From the NCBI GenBank assembly GCA_014218235.1, contig CM024753.1, positions 183,434,348-183,498,347 on the forward strand: a stretch of 64,000 nucleotides of DNA, read 5' to 3'. This DNA comes from Colocasia esculenta. Its lineage: Eukaryota > Streptophyta > Magnoliopsida > Alismatales > Araceae. A model generated the notes under the pieces. The model made no database searches. It was not told the DNA's origin and was given only the letters and a program-made list of their open reading frames with translations. Positions 1 through 12,237 of this stretch are shown piece by piece (position 1 is the first letter of the stretch; each line of letters opens with the position of its first letter). The position numbers and the translations under genes are program-made.

Positions 1-500
1 TAATATTCATCATTTGGACAATTACTCTTGGCCCAATAACTCATGTGAGCTTAATTGTACAACCCATGTACTTACTTTACTTAATGGGTTTTTATTTATC
101 CTTTTCATTAAAGAATTTATTTATGGGCAAAGATTATCCATTGGTCCAAATATCATAATGGGCTATCATCCCATATTATTTAAAGTCTACCCATATGTTT
201 ATTTTTATTTATAATCCACTTTGGGTCAGAAAATAATGGGTTCTTCGACTTATTCCTTAATTATGCTAATAAGTCGCATAAATTCTTAAACTAAATCCAA
301 ATGATTTTTCTATGCCCAAATTTCATGGTGGGTCATTAGAGAACATTATTTAAAGTATAACTACTATTTTTACGAAATTTTTATAGGGGTTTATACGCAT
401 GCAATAATGATGCGTACCGTTTTAACTTGTTGAATTTATTAATCGATAAATTTTAAATTTATCCATAATTTTAAATTAATAGATTTTCTGGGGTACTACA
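1..500 (-). repeat. 3' LTR of the large-LTR element (partial)
   Basis: This is a direct repeat of 4537-5036. It ends at ACTACA, immediately followed by the pyrimidine run that is the polypurine tract of the minus strand. The rest of this LTR lies left of the window. It is AT-rich with no coding potential. Confidence 0.8.
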
Positions 501-513
501 TCCTCCCCCACTT
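501..513 (-). other. Polypurine tract of the large-LTR element
   Basis: Minus strand AAGTGGGGGAGGA abuts the LTR start TGTAGTACCCC, the expected place for the plus-strand DNA primer. Confidence 0.75.
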
Positions 514-924
514 AAATAGAATTTGGTCCCCAAATTCATATGATATGATACGACTACCAATTTACTCGGAATATTTCTTGCTCCTGCTTGAATCACGTTG
601 TTAAGGGCTTGAGTTAACCCATGTACGGTGCTTTGTAAGTCTCACAATTGTGCATGCTCACCAGCCATCTCCACTAATCTCCTGCGAGCAATAATACTTA
701 ATTTATTTCTTTTTAAACTTTTGGGTGCTTAAAGTATTACCAAGTTGATACTTATATCTATAGATAAATGTATTTAGATCTTAACCATGGTTCTACCCAA
801 TCCTCACATAGATATGGTAGTTGACTTAGACACATGTCAGGGCAGTTCACCTAGAACATCCTAAGACCAAAAATATCCTAATAAGGACATCCTAGGCTTA
901 AATATCTTATTAAGAACATCCTAG
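514..924 (-). other. Non-coding interior of the large-LTR element
   Basis: These 411 bp between the polypurine tract and primer-binding site hold no open frame of note and no gag or pol motif. Close to the primer-binding site there are short repeated phrases around AACATCCTAGG and a variant, at about 850-925. Confidence 0.6.
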
Positions 925-936
925 GCTTTGATACCA
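925..936 (-). other. Primer-binding site of the large-LTR element
   Basis: Minus strand TGGTATCAAAGC lies two bases after the LTR end CATGACA. It matches the usual plant initiator tRNA-Met complement TGGTATCAGAGC except at one base. Confidence 0.75.
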
Positions 937-938
937 AC

Positions 939-3900
939 TGTCATGCCCCGCCAATTTAGCAGCGGAATAAATCGGGGAGGCATGAACAACGAGTATGGTA
1001 ACGAAAATTGCGCATACATTCGCAAATATCAGAGGAACTAATGAACAATAATTACAATTAAAATTCATCAGTTTATTGATAATTCATCTAAACTATTACA
1101 ACCACTAATTCAGAGCCAAAACATAGGGCTCAATGACATTATTACATTGGAAATGATAACTAAGCGACTAACTAAATAGACTCTAAGGTACTAAGGACAT
1201 TCCATCGCTATGACTTCAGGACGCTCATCACTCGAGTCCAATCCCATTGTTGTGTGTAAGGTCATCCCTTGACTTACCTGAAAACACAATAACAAATAAC
1301 GAAGGGTGAGCGATAACGCTCAGTAGGACTTAATATCTCGTGTAAACAAGCAAGCTTTAAGTGATTAATGTCTTGTAACACAGGTTAACTAGAGAGAACG
1401 ATCATGTATAGTCAAGAGAGTAATAGTACAAGATAACAAGTGAACGATAATATATTTCTCAAGAGTATTGCAAAATTAGGATGATAATATAACAAGATAG
1501 CGTGTAACAAAATAGTGTATAACAAGATAGCGTGTATCAAAATGTCATGTAATAGGATAGCTTGTATCAAGGTGGCATGTAACGAGATAGCTTGTATATC
1601 AAGATAGCGTGTAACGAGATTGCATGTAAGGAGATAGCATGTAAAGAGATAACATGTAATGAGATAACGTGTATGGTTGCACCACGGTGCATTAGTCGAG
1701 TATGGCAATAGTCACTTTGGGACAGTAGCCGTTTAACGATAGTACATTACGTCTGAACTCCTCAGACTAATGTTATAACAGTCAATGCTAGCACACTAAT
1801 AGCACAGAACTGGTATAATATGTCTGAACTCCTCAGACTAATAGTAAAACAATTAAATGTCTAGCCAATGTCGAGATAGTCAGAACCGGTGCAATGCAGA
1901 ACACCGTCAATAGCCCCTGCAGTTATTTTCGGGTGGCTCTCTGCCCCCAGGACTAGATTGGAGCCCCTCGGACACTCTCCGTGTCCTGCACACTATGCAT
2001 TCAAGTCAGTAGGGTCACCGGACCCATATTATGGCGCTGGATAGTCCTGTATAGCACAAGCAATGGGAGCCGCAACAGCTCAAGAGTCTCAAGAGAGTAC
2101 TAGATGAATAGACGAGATAGTAGAGTGAACGTAAATAGATGAGAGTACAATGATAGTAGATGAGATAGGAGTATAATCGTAAAACAATGACAAACCATGA
2201 TAGTAACGGTTGCACAGCACCAGGTCGGGTACCGGCAGTCTGGTAGAAGAAGTCACCACCGCCCACTAGCCGTGCTAAGAACACTGGCCAGGTGGTTCGG
2301 TGTGATCACAAGATAAGAGAGATCTCACTAAGGCCGTTTGGATCGTACTGATCCCTAAGAGTGTAACGGGATTTAAAGGGTACAACCAGCTCGTCGGCAA
2401 TGGACTTGCGCCAAAGCCAAGAAGACTTACGGAGGCCTTGACAAGGAGTCCCTGGTCCAGTCGAGAGTATTCCCGATGGAGAGGTGGTCCAAGTCAAGAG
2501 AAAGTGTGTAGAAAACAGGTCCGTCGTGCCTCGAGTGCTCGAAGCCGAGGGAAAACGATAACGATATTTAAAATACGCGAGTAAAAACGAAGACAATTAT
2601 GTTTAATATAATAGGGTAATTTAGTCATTTATTTCACTATTTTACCGAATACATTATTGCATAACTTATCAAGGTCAAATGATATTTAATAATGTTGTGT
2701 GTGTAAGTGTAAAGAAATCTTGAAGATATGACAAGTCGTGCAATGTCATTTTAAATAATTAAATTTATATCATTAATGCCATTTATTAATTTACCAAGTC
2801 GAATTAACTATAACATGGGTTAATCATGGCCAATTAAGGGGTATATAGCTTAAACAATAGAGCATATGCACAATTTTACATTCTGGTTGGATTCATGAAA
2901 ACGCGGCGGACTCACCCGTCGCGATTCAAGTCGCGACAGGGCGGTCGGACGTGACACAGGGCCTGGCCGGTCTGGTCCGGTCCAGAGTGAATCGCGGCAG
3001 CTTATGCCGACGCGTTCTTGACGCGACGCCATCGGCCGGCGCGACCTCACTGATATCGCGGCGGATCGCGTAGTCATGATAATAGGTGATATTGCCTTTT
3101 TTTTCTCTTTTTTCCAGGGCGAGTCCTCTGTGATACATAGACGTTCTAAATTCCATATAAAATAGCACAGTGATCCAAAAAGTACGAAAGTAGACATGTA
3201 TATCTATCAACATGCATGATTAATTTGAAAATAGACAAGGTTTAGATATGCATTGATCGGGTTAATTTTCGGTGACCTAAACAGGTGCAGTCAGGGTTCC
3301 AAGAATTAATTAGAGATGAATACAAGATGAAAAATTACGAAACTAGGGGCGTTTGAAAGCTAACATGATCCAATATTTTGGAGATTTTTCTCATATCAGA
3401 AAATCAAGTATGCACGAATTTTAAAGGTAAACTTGAAGAGTCGGGTACAAGCAATAGATAGGGATTCAAAGATTTAATTCTCCCTCATGGGACATCAAAA
3501 TCGAGAAAGACCAGGGCGTTTGAAAGATAATAAGATGCAGTATACGTGAGAATTTTATCATGGCATGACAGAAACTACATGTGGAGAATTAGAGAAAACA
3601 TGAGATTTCAGTTCAGGATAACAGCAAGATTTCACGAATTAAATTCGCCCAAATAGATGAGCAGAATACAACGAAACATAGGGCTTTTGAAGAGATACAT
3701 GAATCTACCTAGGGTAATTATTTCACGATTTTAGCTTGAGAGATTGCCTACCTTTCGTTGCAAGAATGAAAAGCTATGGTTTTTGGACGAAGACGGGGTG
3801 AAATCCTTTGCTCCAAGCTCCTTCCACCTTGCTCCTTCGTTCTCCAGCCTCTCCCTTCATCTCCCAAAGTCTAAGCATGAAAATGAGGGTTGATAGGGTT

Positions 3901-5036
3901 GGATTAGGGTGTATATGGTTGCTACAAGAGTCCATCCTCTCTAAAACTCTTCCTACTTCTTCCAACTCTTTAATTTCTTTATTTATCCCCTTATTTCTTG
4001 CATTATCCCACCTAATAGGATAGATGAGAGGTCTAATTTCATGGGTAATGATTTAGGATAGGTTTAGGACTCTTATAGAGACATTTATAAGCTAGTTTAG
4101 TCATTATCTTACCCCTTTTTAATTTATTTAAATATTAACTCCGAATTTACACATTTATCTCCCATATTCAAGCATTAATCCACTAATTGGTTTAGGGAGA
4201 GATCTAATTTCATGGCTAATGTGTTAGGATGGGATGAGGACTCTTTTTAAGATAAGTAAGAGTTAAAATAATCATTATCTTAACCATTTTCTATTTATTA
4301 GTATTTTTAGGTACGAATTTAGACAAATTACTTCCCATCTCATGATGGGCTCTTCTCATTTGGGCCCAACAATTCATGTTAGGTCCATTAACCAAACCCA
4401 TTACTAATTTAACTTAATGGGTGTTGATTTAGTTTCTATTTATTCACCACTTATCCTTATGTAAATCTATTTATCACACTTATTCGAGTAATTTTATATT
4501 TTTAAATTGAATAAATATTATTCATGCCAATATTTCTAATATTCATCATTTGGGCAATTACTCTTGGCCCAATAACTCATGTGAGCTTAATTGTACCACC
4601 CATGTACTTACTTTACTTAATGAGTTTTTATTTATTCTTTTCATTAAAGAATTTATTTATGGGCCAAGATTGTCCATTGGTCCAAATATCATAATGGGCT
4701 ATCATCCCATATTATTTAAAGTCTACCCACATGTTTATTTTTATTTATAATCCACTTTGGGTCAGAAAATAACGGGTTCTTCGACTTATTCCTTAATTAT
4801 GCTAATAAGTCGCATAAATTCTTAAACTAAGTCCAAACGATTTTTCTATGCCCAAATTTCATGGTGGGTCATTAGAGAACATTATTTAAAGTATAACTAC
4901 TATTTTTACGAAATTTTTATAGGAGTTTATACTCATGCAATAATGATGCGTACCGTTTTAACTTGTTGAATTTATTAATCGATAAAATTTCAATTTATCC
5001 ATAACTTTAAATTAATAGATTTTCTGGGGTACTACA
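939..5036 (-). repeat. 5' LTR of the large-LTR element, 4098 bp
   Basis: It runs from TGTCATGCCCC to ACTACA on the plus strand, giving TG...CA ends. The inner edge resembles that of the solo LTR at 51410 (both contain CAGCGGAATAAA shortly after the TGTNA start), which suggests distantly related gypsy families. It includes a 15-bp minisatellite near 1490. No credible gene was found in the whole stretch; the short frames at 1412-3213 and 3774-4023 show no domain motif. Confidence 0.75.
1490..1675. repeat. 15-bp minisatellite inside the large LTR
   Basis: About twelve imperfect head-to-tail copies of a 15-base unit of the form GAGATAGCATGTAAC/CAAGATAGCGTGTAT occur here. Because 15 is a multiple of three it leaves an open frame on the minus strand, which is an artefact. 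Confidence 0.7.
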
Positions 5037-6098
5037 CTAAAGGTGTCAAGCATGGGCCTGCAACTGTGTAGTCTGCAGGTGTGGTGTTGGTTGGTCTCCA
5101 CTGTTCTTTGGCTTGTGGTTGTGGAGCGGCAGTTGGACCTTTCGTCTGTGACTGCGAGACTGAGAGGTAGTTCTTGTGCTGTGTTTTCCGGGGTGGATAC
5201 TGGCGTCATGAACCAGTAGTCCGTTCCTGTGTGGTGGCGTCATTTCCTTCCGACTCGTGCTTTGCCACTGATTGTGGCTTGTGTGTGTGATTCGTTGATT
5301 GAGGTTTCATTCATTGGGATGTGCCATGGTGATGGCACAGTTGTGGTTGTGGTTCCGTTGTGGTACCTCGTGGTAGTAGGTACTTGTATCCTTCGTGGGT
5401 ATCCGTTTCTCATGGTACGTTGTGTACCAACCTTTTCAGGTGTTGAGGTGGAGCGTTGCTCTGTGGAAGTTGCGTCGTTGAACCCTCCACTTGTTGTGTT
5501 GTACCCACTTGAGGGTAGCTTTCCGATGAATTGTGGTTTTAGGGTATAGTGGACTAGCTTCTGGTTAGCAGTCTGGTTACCCTCGGGTTTGAGGTTCGCC
5601 TGTGAGACTTGTAGCCTAGGCAGTGGTTTGCCTGTGAGGCTTGTGGTTTAGGCATTTCAGTTGTTGGTGGACTAGTGGTGCTGTGCTAGTCCTGTTGTTC
5701 TCTCCTACTTTCTGAGGTTTATGTTAGTTGTTGTGTCTATATTTAATTGTAGCTTATTTATGTTTAACGAGTGCATATTGTGGTTTGGCTCTCGGCGTAG
5801 CCAGTGAGATCCTTTGGGGTTGAGGTCTCTTCTGTTTTCGTGTGTTGTTTCTGAGAGGTCCCTACTGAGCTTGTGACTTGTTGAGGCTCACTCCCTTACA
5901 ACTCTTTTCAGGTGTTAGCCGGTTTTGTGTGACTCGAGGAGGCATTGCGACAGATTTGTACCACCAGCAGTAGAGTTAGTCGTGTTGTGAGAGCTTGTGC
6001 TCCCTCGGGGTATGCCCTAGGTAGTTGTACTCTTTTATTGGATATGTAATAATGTATTGGGACAGTTGTATATTGTTGTATACAGGTATGAGCACATG
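5037..6098 (+). mobile_element. Gypsy LTR fragment, left piece
   Basis: It begins at a position equivalent to 45644 in the LTR of the gypsy element at 44183. The shared phrases include GGTGTTGGTTGGTCTCCAC, GGAGCGGCAGTTGGACC and GACTGAGAGGTAG-like text. It is too divergent to be the same subfamily. The left part is missing at the large-LTR element insertion. The right part stops at ACATG (6094-6098), where the copia element is inserted, and continues at 20263. Confidence 0.65.
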
Positions 6099-8339
6099 TG
6101 TTGCCCAGCTAGCTAGCCCAGAGGGGGGGTGAATGGGTTATTAAAAATTGATCTTTGATTAATACCTGTTCACTAAAAGGATTACACAACAACTTAAACA
6201 AAGGTTAGAGTTAGAGGAAATGAGACAACAAACACACAAAACACAATCACAAGACACAAGGATTTTTATCCTGGTTCGAAACTCCTCTCCACAAGAGACC
6301 TACGTCCAGTCCCTGAGCAATACCTCAGGATTTCACTATCAAGGGTACTATCCCCCTCACGGATCCTTACACCCAGCCACAACTGGTCTTCCTTCAACCT
6401 GAAGAGAAAACAACCACCCTGGATACCACCAGGTCTTCCTTCACCCAGAAGGGAACACAACTAATAAAAGGAAGTATAAGAACAAGCTTCAGGAACTAGC
6501 TCAAACAGCTACAATCTGAAGCAAACAAGCCTCGAGAGAGAAGGAATTTTAACACTGGTTTCTCTCCAAAGACCACACTTGCTCTCACAGGAATTTCTTC
6601 TTGAACACTGAGAGCTAAAGAGCTAAGATGGATTGGAATGGAGTGCTTCGCTCTTGTTTGAATCACAAAAGACTTGAAGGATTGGTGATGCTTTCTTTCA
6701 GAATAATATTCTTCAAAAAAAAGTGTTGTCCTTCTCAGTCTTGAGTCTTGTATTTAAGCTTCTACTTGAAATTTGAACGTTAAAGATCTGTTGTCTCTCA
6801 TCCTGGTGTACGTTAGACAGGTCTGCAAGGAAGCTTCTGATCTTCAGTCTTTTATCCTTTAGTACACGCCAGAGAAATATTTTAATATCTTGTATCTTGT
6901 GTCCAACGTTGTATAGATAAGTCTTGTCAGATATCTGCGAGCATATCAACAATAAATAGAGGACAGCTAGGACTGTCGTCGATTGTTAGTTGTAGTTGGA
7001 ACAGATATTGCAATATATAGCAAAGCTCCTTTCTGTCTAAAAAGGACGTAGACAGAGTAGCATAAAAGTGGAAGATATTGTCTGCATGCATGAGAGATAC
7101 GTTCAGAGAGCATTGAATGCGTAGCAGTCAAACAGACGAGATACGACTTTGACTATTCAACGTATATTAAAGAGTATTATACTGATATAACAATGAAATC
7201 GATATGAACAAGCCCGATGCCTTTATGACTTATGAAATCGTTACACGAATCGAATCGTTATAAGCATCAAAGAAATCGATGTGATTACTTACCAAATCGT
7301 TACTGATAAGCAAGTCGTTATAATCATCAAAGAAATCGATATGAAACTCTTAACAAATTGTTGCACCAAGCAAATCGTTCTGAGTTCTAAAGAAATCGTT
7401 TCGACAAGCAAATCGTTACGAGGTCTAAAGAAATCGTTACGGCTAGAAAGTCGTTGTGAATTCCAAAGAAATCGTTACAAGAACTTAAGAAATCGTTACA
7501 GCTAGAAAGTCGTTGTGAATTCCAAAGAAATCGTTACGAGAACTTAAGAAATCGTTACGGCTAGAAAGTCGTTGTGAGTTCTAAAGAAATCGTTACGAGA
7601 ACTTAAGAAATCGTTACGGCTAGAAAGTCGTTGTGAGTTCTAAAGAAATCGTTACGAGAACTTAAGAAATCGTTACGGCTAGAAAGTCGTTGTGAGTTCT
7701 AAAGAAATCGTTACGAGAACTTAAGAAATCGTTACGACAGACAAGTCGTTACGAGTTCAAAAGAAATCGTTACGAGTACTGAAGAAATCGTTACGACAGA
7801 CAAGTCGTTATGAGTTCAAAAGAAATCGTTACGAGTACTGAAGAAATCGTTACGACAGACAAGTCGTTATGAGTTCAAAAGAAATCGTTACGAGTACTGA
7901 AGAAATCGTTACGACAGTCAAGTCGTTATGCTTTCAAAAGAAATCGTTGCGATGTCTTATAGAATCGTTACGACGGTCAAGTCGTTATGCTTTCCAAAGA
8001 AATCGTTACGGTATCGATTTGTTTGAAACATCACGACTTTTCGGTCAGAAAGGAAATCGATCATAATACTTATGAAATCGTTATGATGACTATTGAAATC
8101 GATATGAACCTATAAAGGAATCGTTCTGATTATCAATAGAAGTCGATATGAAGTATGAAGAAGTCGATGCAATGACTTGGGAAAAATTATGAAGTGAGAG
8201 TCTAACCTGATTGTCTTGAACTTTCTTTTACTTTTATTTCCTATCCTCAAGACTCAAGTAATTCATTAGTAATGTTTTGTTAATCATCAAAATTAATATA
8301 TAAATAAGTGAATTAATTTATATGGAGAAAGTTTGGTCA
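6099..8339 (-). repeat. 3' LTR of the SIRE-like copia element
   Basis: It starts TGTTGCCCAGCTAGC and ends TTTGGTCA on the plus strand (TGACCAAA...GGGCAACA on the element's strand). It is nearly identical to 17457-19698. It carries a minisatellite from about 7196 to 8175. Small frames inside it have no known domain. Confidence 0.88.
7196..8175. repeat. 20/59-bp minisatellite in the 3' LTR
   Basis: The basic unit is about 20 bases around AAATCGTTACGA; three variant units form a 59-bp higher-order repeat that is clearest at 7440-7740. Flanking units use AAATCGATATGA instead. The same array lies in the other LTR, so it is part of the family and not a local expansion. On the element's strand it sits in the U3-like half. 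Confidence 0.85.
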
Positions 8340-8342
8340 TCA

Positions 8343-8357
8343 ATCCCCCCCTTTTTT
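8343..8357 (-). other. Polypurine tract of the SIRE-like element
   Basis: Minus strand reads AAAAAAGGGGGGGATT just upstream of the LTR start TGACCAAAC. Confidence 0.75.
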
Positions 8358-8486
8358 ATGATGACAAAATATACTGAACAACATAAAGAAAACAACATGT
8401 TTTTCAGAGTTGCATTAGTTTTCTCCCCCTTTTTGTCAATAAGCAAAAATATAGTCTATGAGACGAAGAAGAGAGAAAGCTTTGTA

Positions 8487-9745
8487 TTAAGTAGGAGGAA
8501 GATAATACAAAGGAGACAAAAGGGAGGCATGCTGGGAAATAACAGTCCATGCCTTGATCTCTATGTCTTCAAAAATCTGTTGGAAAACACCAGAAGCAAC
8601 TGTAAAAGCAGGACCCATGGATGGGATAGTCCTATGAATGTAGAGCTGCCGCTGCTTCTCCAGGAATTCTCCATACTGATATCCGTGCAGTATGTATCTG
8701 AAGTAGGTGCTCTTTCTAAAGCTGGCACGATGGAGAAATCTATCCAGAGAGATTGGATAGAAAATCTTCTGATCAAGAAGATCCTGCTTCAGAGCATAGA
8801 AGGCAGTATATCTGGCTGCCCACTGAACATTGATCTCTTGAATGGGAGTGATAGAGTTGAGATCCAAGAAAGTTTCTGCTGATAGAATAGGCTTGCCTTG
8901 CCTGACTAGGGCACTGTTGATAGCTTCCAAGTGAAGATAGGAGGCGATATAGAGCTTTTCCCATTCGGTGGGAGAAAGCCTTTCACACTCAGAAAAGAGT
9001 GGAGCCAAGGTCTGAGACGATATGCGGCCAGAGTGGTATTCTCTGAAAATGAACCGCAAAAAGGAAGACAATCTGCCCTGCTTGGTTGACATGCGGCCCA
9101 TCTGCCTAGCAAACATATCCAGAGCATGGGAGTCGGCATCTGAGTCAAACACTAAGGAGTGTAGCTTCGGCAGAAGAACTGGAGAGTCGACTTTGAAACT
9201 TGCAAAATCTACCTTGAGGGGAAGATTAACTGGATGTTCGGATCTCAGCATCACAATGGTGGAATGAAACTGGTAAAACTGGACTTCCGGCAGCTTGTTC
9301 AAGTAGCAGAAATCACTGTACAACTGGAAGTTCTTGGCAATTCTAATCTCTTTCAAAATGAAAGGTCCCCAAGAGTTTTTATGCTGAAGAGTAAACCACT
9401 CAGAAAGAGTGAGTGGGTGAGCTCTATGGGTAAGGGATTCTGCCCTGACAGTCAAGTATTTGGTGTACTGAGCTTTGTTGCCCTTGACATTGGCCCACTG
9501 ATCTTCAGTCTTGAACTCAGTGCCCTCAAAGATTTTGGATTTTTTAGGGTGGGACAGCTGGGTAAAAGGAAGAATAGTGTTTAAATGCTCAGAGAGGTTG
9601 AGGAAAGGAATACCATAGACGGTAGAAAGGATGCATTTTTGAAGGTAGTCCCTATAGATAGGTCTTCTCTGAGGTTCGAGGGTAAGAGAGTACCAAAGAG
9701 GAGGAAATAATGGTGAGGAGGGGATGCTGACAAGGATGAATGTTT
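8487..9745 (-). pseudogene. Post-pol ORF of the SIRE-like element, distal part
   Basis: A minus-strand frame of 322 codons from the first Met at 9455 to 8487. The same frame is open upstream to about 9745, where a frameshift near an AAG/AAA-rich stretch joins it to the Pro/Ser-rich segment. I do not recognise the protein. It is predicted soluble, has no obvious signal peptide or membrane segment, and is rich in aromatic residues. It ends about 130 bp before the polypurine tract, so it is the last product of the element. It may be the C-terminal domain of one long post-pol protein or a separate ORF. Conservation in sister copies would decide. Confidence 0.5.
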
Positions 9746-12237
9746 CCTCTTTTTCTTGGCAGGACTGGGAGGATCAGTCCTGTGGATATGAGTGGCAGTG
9801 GAGAGAATGGTGATGAGGGTATTTCTTTCAAAATCATCCGGAATATTAGTGTCAAAGACACCAAGAAGTGGAGGTTTTTCGGGGAGGAAGGTGACAGAGG
9901 AAGGAGGAGTAGGAGGATAGAAGAGGTGTTTGGGATTGAAAGATGTAGACGGGTGAACTGAAGTGGTTTGAGTGAGAGGTGAAGAAGGTGAGAATGATGA
10001 TGGAGCTGAGGTGTGAGAAGGAGTGGGAGAGAAAGAAGGTTGAGATGAAATGAGAGAGGAAGAAGGTTGGGTGCGAGGCATAGGGTGTTTGGGAGTTGGT
10101 GGTGCTGGAGGGGCTGTAGAAGGAGATGAAGGTGAGGAGAGGGTTGGAGTTGCAAGAGTAGAAGTGTCAGGGGCCTTGGTAGCTTCAATGGGCTCTTTCC
10201 CTTTTGCATGACCCTCTCTGACAACTGCAGACGGCCCAGATGGCCCTGATGCTGGCACTGATGGCCCTGGTGGCCCTGATGCTGGAGCTGAAGGCCCTGC
10301 TGGCCGAGACTCTTGAGCTGGAGGCCCTGGTGGCCGAGGAACAGCTGCTGATCTGCTCTGAGTAGCTGCAGGAGAAAAACCACTTGACCTTGAAAGACTT
10401 GCAAGCAAGGACTTCATATCAGACATATCCTTGTTGAACCACTTCATAGCATTTCGGACTGAAGATAGCTCAGAGGTGGTTGAAGCTTGACTGGTCAGAA
10501 TGCCTTGCACACTGATATGAACTGATGATAAAATATCTCCTTAAGCCTTCAATAATTCCATAACTGGCTTCATATTTACTTTTCTGTGGCTCTTTCTTGG
10601 CCTTCTGTAAACCACTCTCTTTTGTTTGCTCTGCTGAGTGACAGGCTCCTCAATATGTACATGGCTTGCACTTGGTTCTTCACTTACAGGAGCGCTGGCA
10701 GGAGGAGGATTTTCCTGAGATGGTGCATCTGTCTCAGGAGCATTCTCTATCAATGGTTCCTTATTGCCAGTTTGCTCCCCCTGAATAGGAGCATGGAGAT
10801 CAACATTTTCTAGCTCCCCCTGGGCAGGAGCTTCCTCCAAAACAATTTTCTCAAAATGGCCTTCTGCCACGGATTCTGACAATTTGGATTCACTAGCATG
10901 TTGTTCCCCATGGCTGGGAACATCTTCCAAAATCACTTCTTGTTGAGTAACTGCTTGCACCTCAACACTGACACCTGATTCAGACAAATTTTCTGTATGG
11001 CCTGGTGCCATAGCTTCTTCTTCATCAAGTCCACCTGTTTCTGAAGTATCTAAGGTGGAGGGAAGAGAGTCCAAAACATCTCTTAAAATAGAGGCAACTA
11101 TTGAGGTGGGCAAAGGATCTGCCACACCTGCTACAGCTTCTTCCATTTGAACTTCTGGAGGATGAGATTCAACTTCTATAATGGGTGATCCTGAAATCTC
11201 TGCTTGGAGTTCCACTGAGGGTGCTGCTGCTGCTCTCTCTACTGCTGCTGATCTTACCTCTAAAACTGTTGGAGGATCTGCTGCTTCTTCTTGAATCTCT
11301 GGGACAACTCCGATGATGGCCTCTTCCTCTACCACGGAGGTCTTGGTCCATATCCCATTCTGCACTGAAAAACCACTTTTCTTAAGGTTCCTGGACCTTA
11401 TAGGCTGGCCCATCTTTTCCACAACAACTCCAGATAAATCAACTCCAAAATGCTTGAAAATCTTGGTTAGGAGATGAGCGTAGGGCAAGGATACATTCAT
11501 TTTGCTCTTTGTATCCCAGGTTTGAGCACTAGAAAACTTCATTCTCTCCAACATGACTGCGGCCAAGTTAATCTCCTTATTCTGGATTACCCAGAACATC
11601 ATATCCGAATCTGCCCTAGTGCAAGATGAGAAAGTAGCACTCCGGGAAACCACAATTTGGCAGATAATGAAATGGAGCAGATGGTTAAAAGCTGACATTT
11701 GATTGATATCTAATTTTTCGTCTTTCAGCCTGAAACTGGACCTATAATGCCAAGACCCTTTGCTTCATCGTTCACGGTGTGAACCCCACTATGTCCAGAT
11801 GTCTTCACTCCAAACAACGTGTGCAGGAGTTCATGGTCTACCTTAATTTGGATACCCTTAACAGAGGAGACAAGGGACCCATCCGCCTCTGTCTTCAGAC
11901 AAACGAAAAAGGCTTTCACCAGATCGGGATAGCTTACCTCAGTGAAAGTGGCAACATCCATCCACTGCATCCTTCTCAAGGCTTCTACTAAACTGCTCAT
12001 GCCATTCTTCTCTAGATTCTGAACATCCACTGCCTTGTTTCAGCAAATCTTCATCTTGACGAAGGTAAACCTTTCCTGCTCCTTCGGGGACAAAAACTCA
12101 GCACTGTAGCCCCCTACACTTCCGGAGATCATCGGAGCGGCCATGGGTAGAGAGAAGAAAACGGTTCTGGAGAAGGGAGATGATGGAAGAGATGGAAGCC
12201 CTCGAGGGATTCTTCGCGGGAGAAGAGAAAGCTTCAA
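9581..12237 (-). pseudogene. Post-pol ORF of the SIRE-like element, proximal part ('plant transposon protein' type)
   Basis: Three minus-strand pieces (12237-11725, 11698-10541, 10510-9581) form one decayed ORF. They are separated by an in-frame TGA near 12039, a one-base shift near 11700-11725 and an in-frame TAA near 10541. The first 250 or so residues resemble the domain called 'putative plant transposon protein' (PF20167-like): a segment on a CLKT...VKGIQI pattern, then an INLAAVMLERM-like helix and an LPYAHLLTKIFKHFGV-like segment. The middle is acidic with many Glu/Pro/Val repeats, and the distal part is a short helical stretch followed by a long Pro/Ser/Thr-rich tail. It occupies the position of the env-like ORF of SIRE elements, but I see no signal peptide or membrane anchor. 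Domain identity is from memory of the pattern. Confidence 0.55.

Larger units (their letters stand above)
1..5036 (-). mobile_element. Non-autonomous large-LTR retrotransposon (LARD-like), left end outside window
   Basis: Read on the minus strand the order is 5' LTR (939-5036), primer-binding site (925-936), a non-coding interior, a polypurine tract (501-513) and the 3' LTR (1-500, cut by the window edge). The two LTR copies align over 1-500 and 4537-5036 with roughly 3% differences by eye. LTR ends are TGTAGTACCCC and CATGACA. The interior is only 438 bp and has no gag or pol, so the element must have depended on proteins from another element. Its right flank is the gypsy LTR at 5037; the left target duplication is out of view. 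It resembles plant LARD elements in LTR length, but the interior is far shorter than usual. A deletion derivative of a Tekay-type gypsy element is the main alternative. Confidence 0.75.

Noticed and set aside
7281..8066. Short frames in the copia LTR, repeated at 18592-19425
   Set aside because: Products of the LTR minisatellite.
8322..9584. Plus-strand frames of 81-186 codons
   Set aside because: Antisense shadows of the post-pol ORF of the copia element.
8487..12237. Viral envelope gene
   Set aside because: Position is env-like, but there is no signal peptide, membrane anchor or cleavage site in the visible frames.
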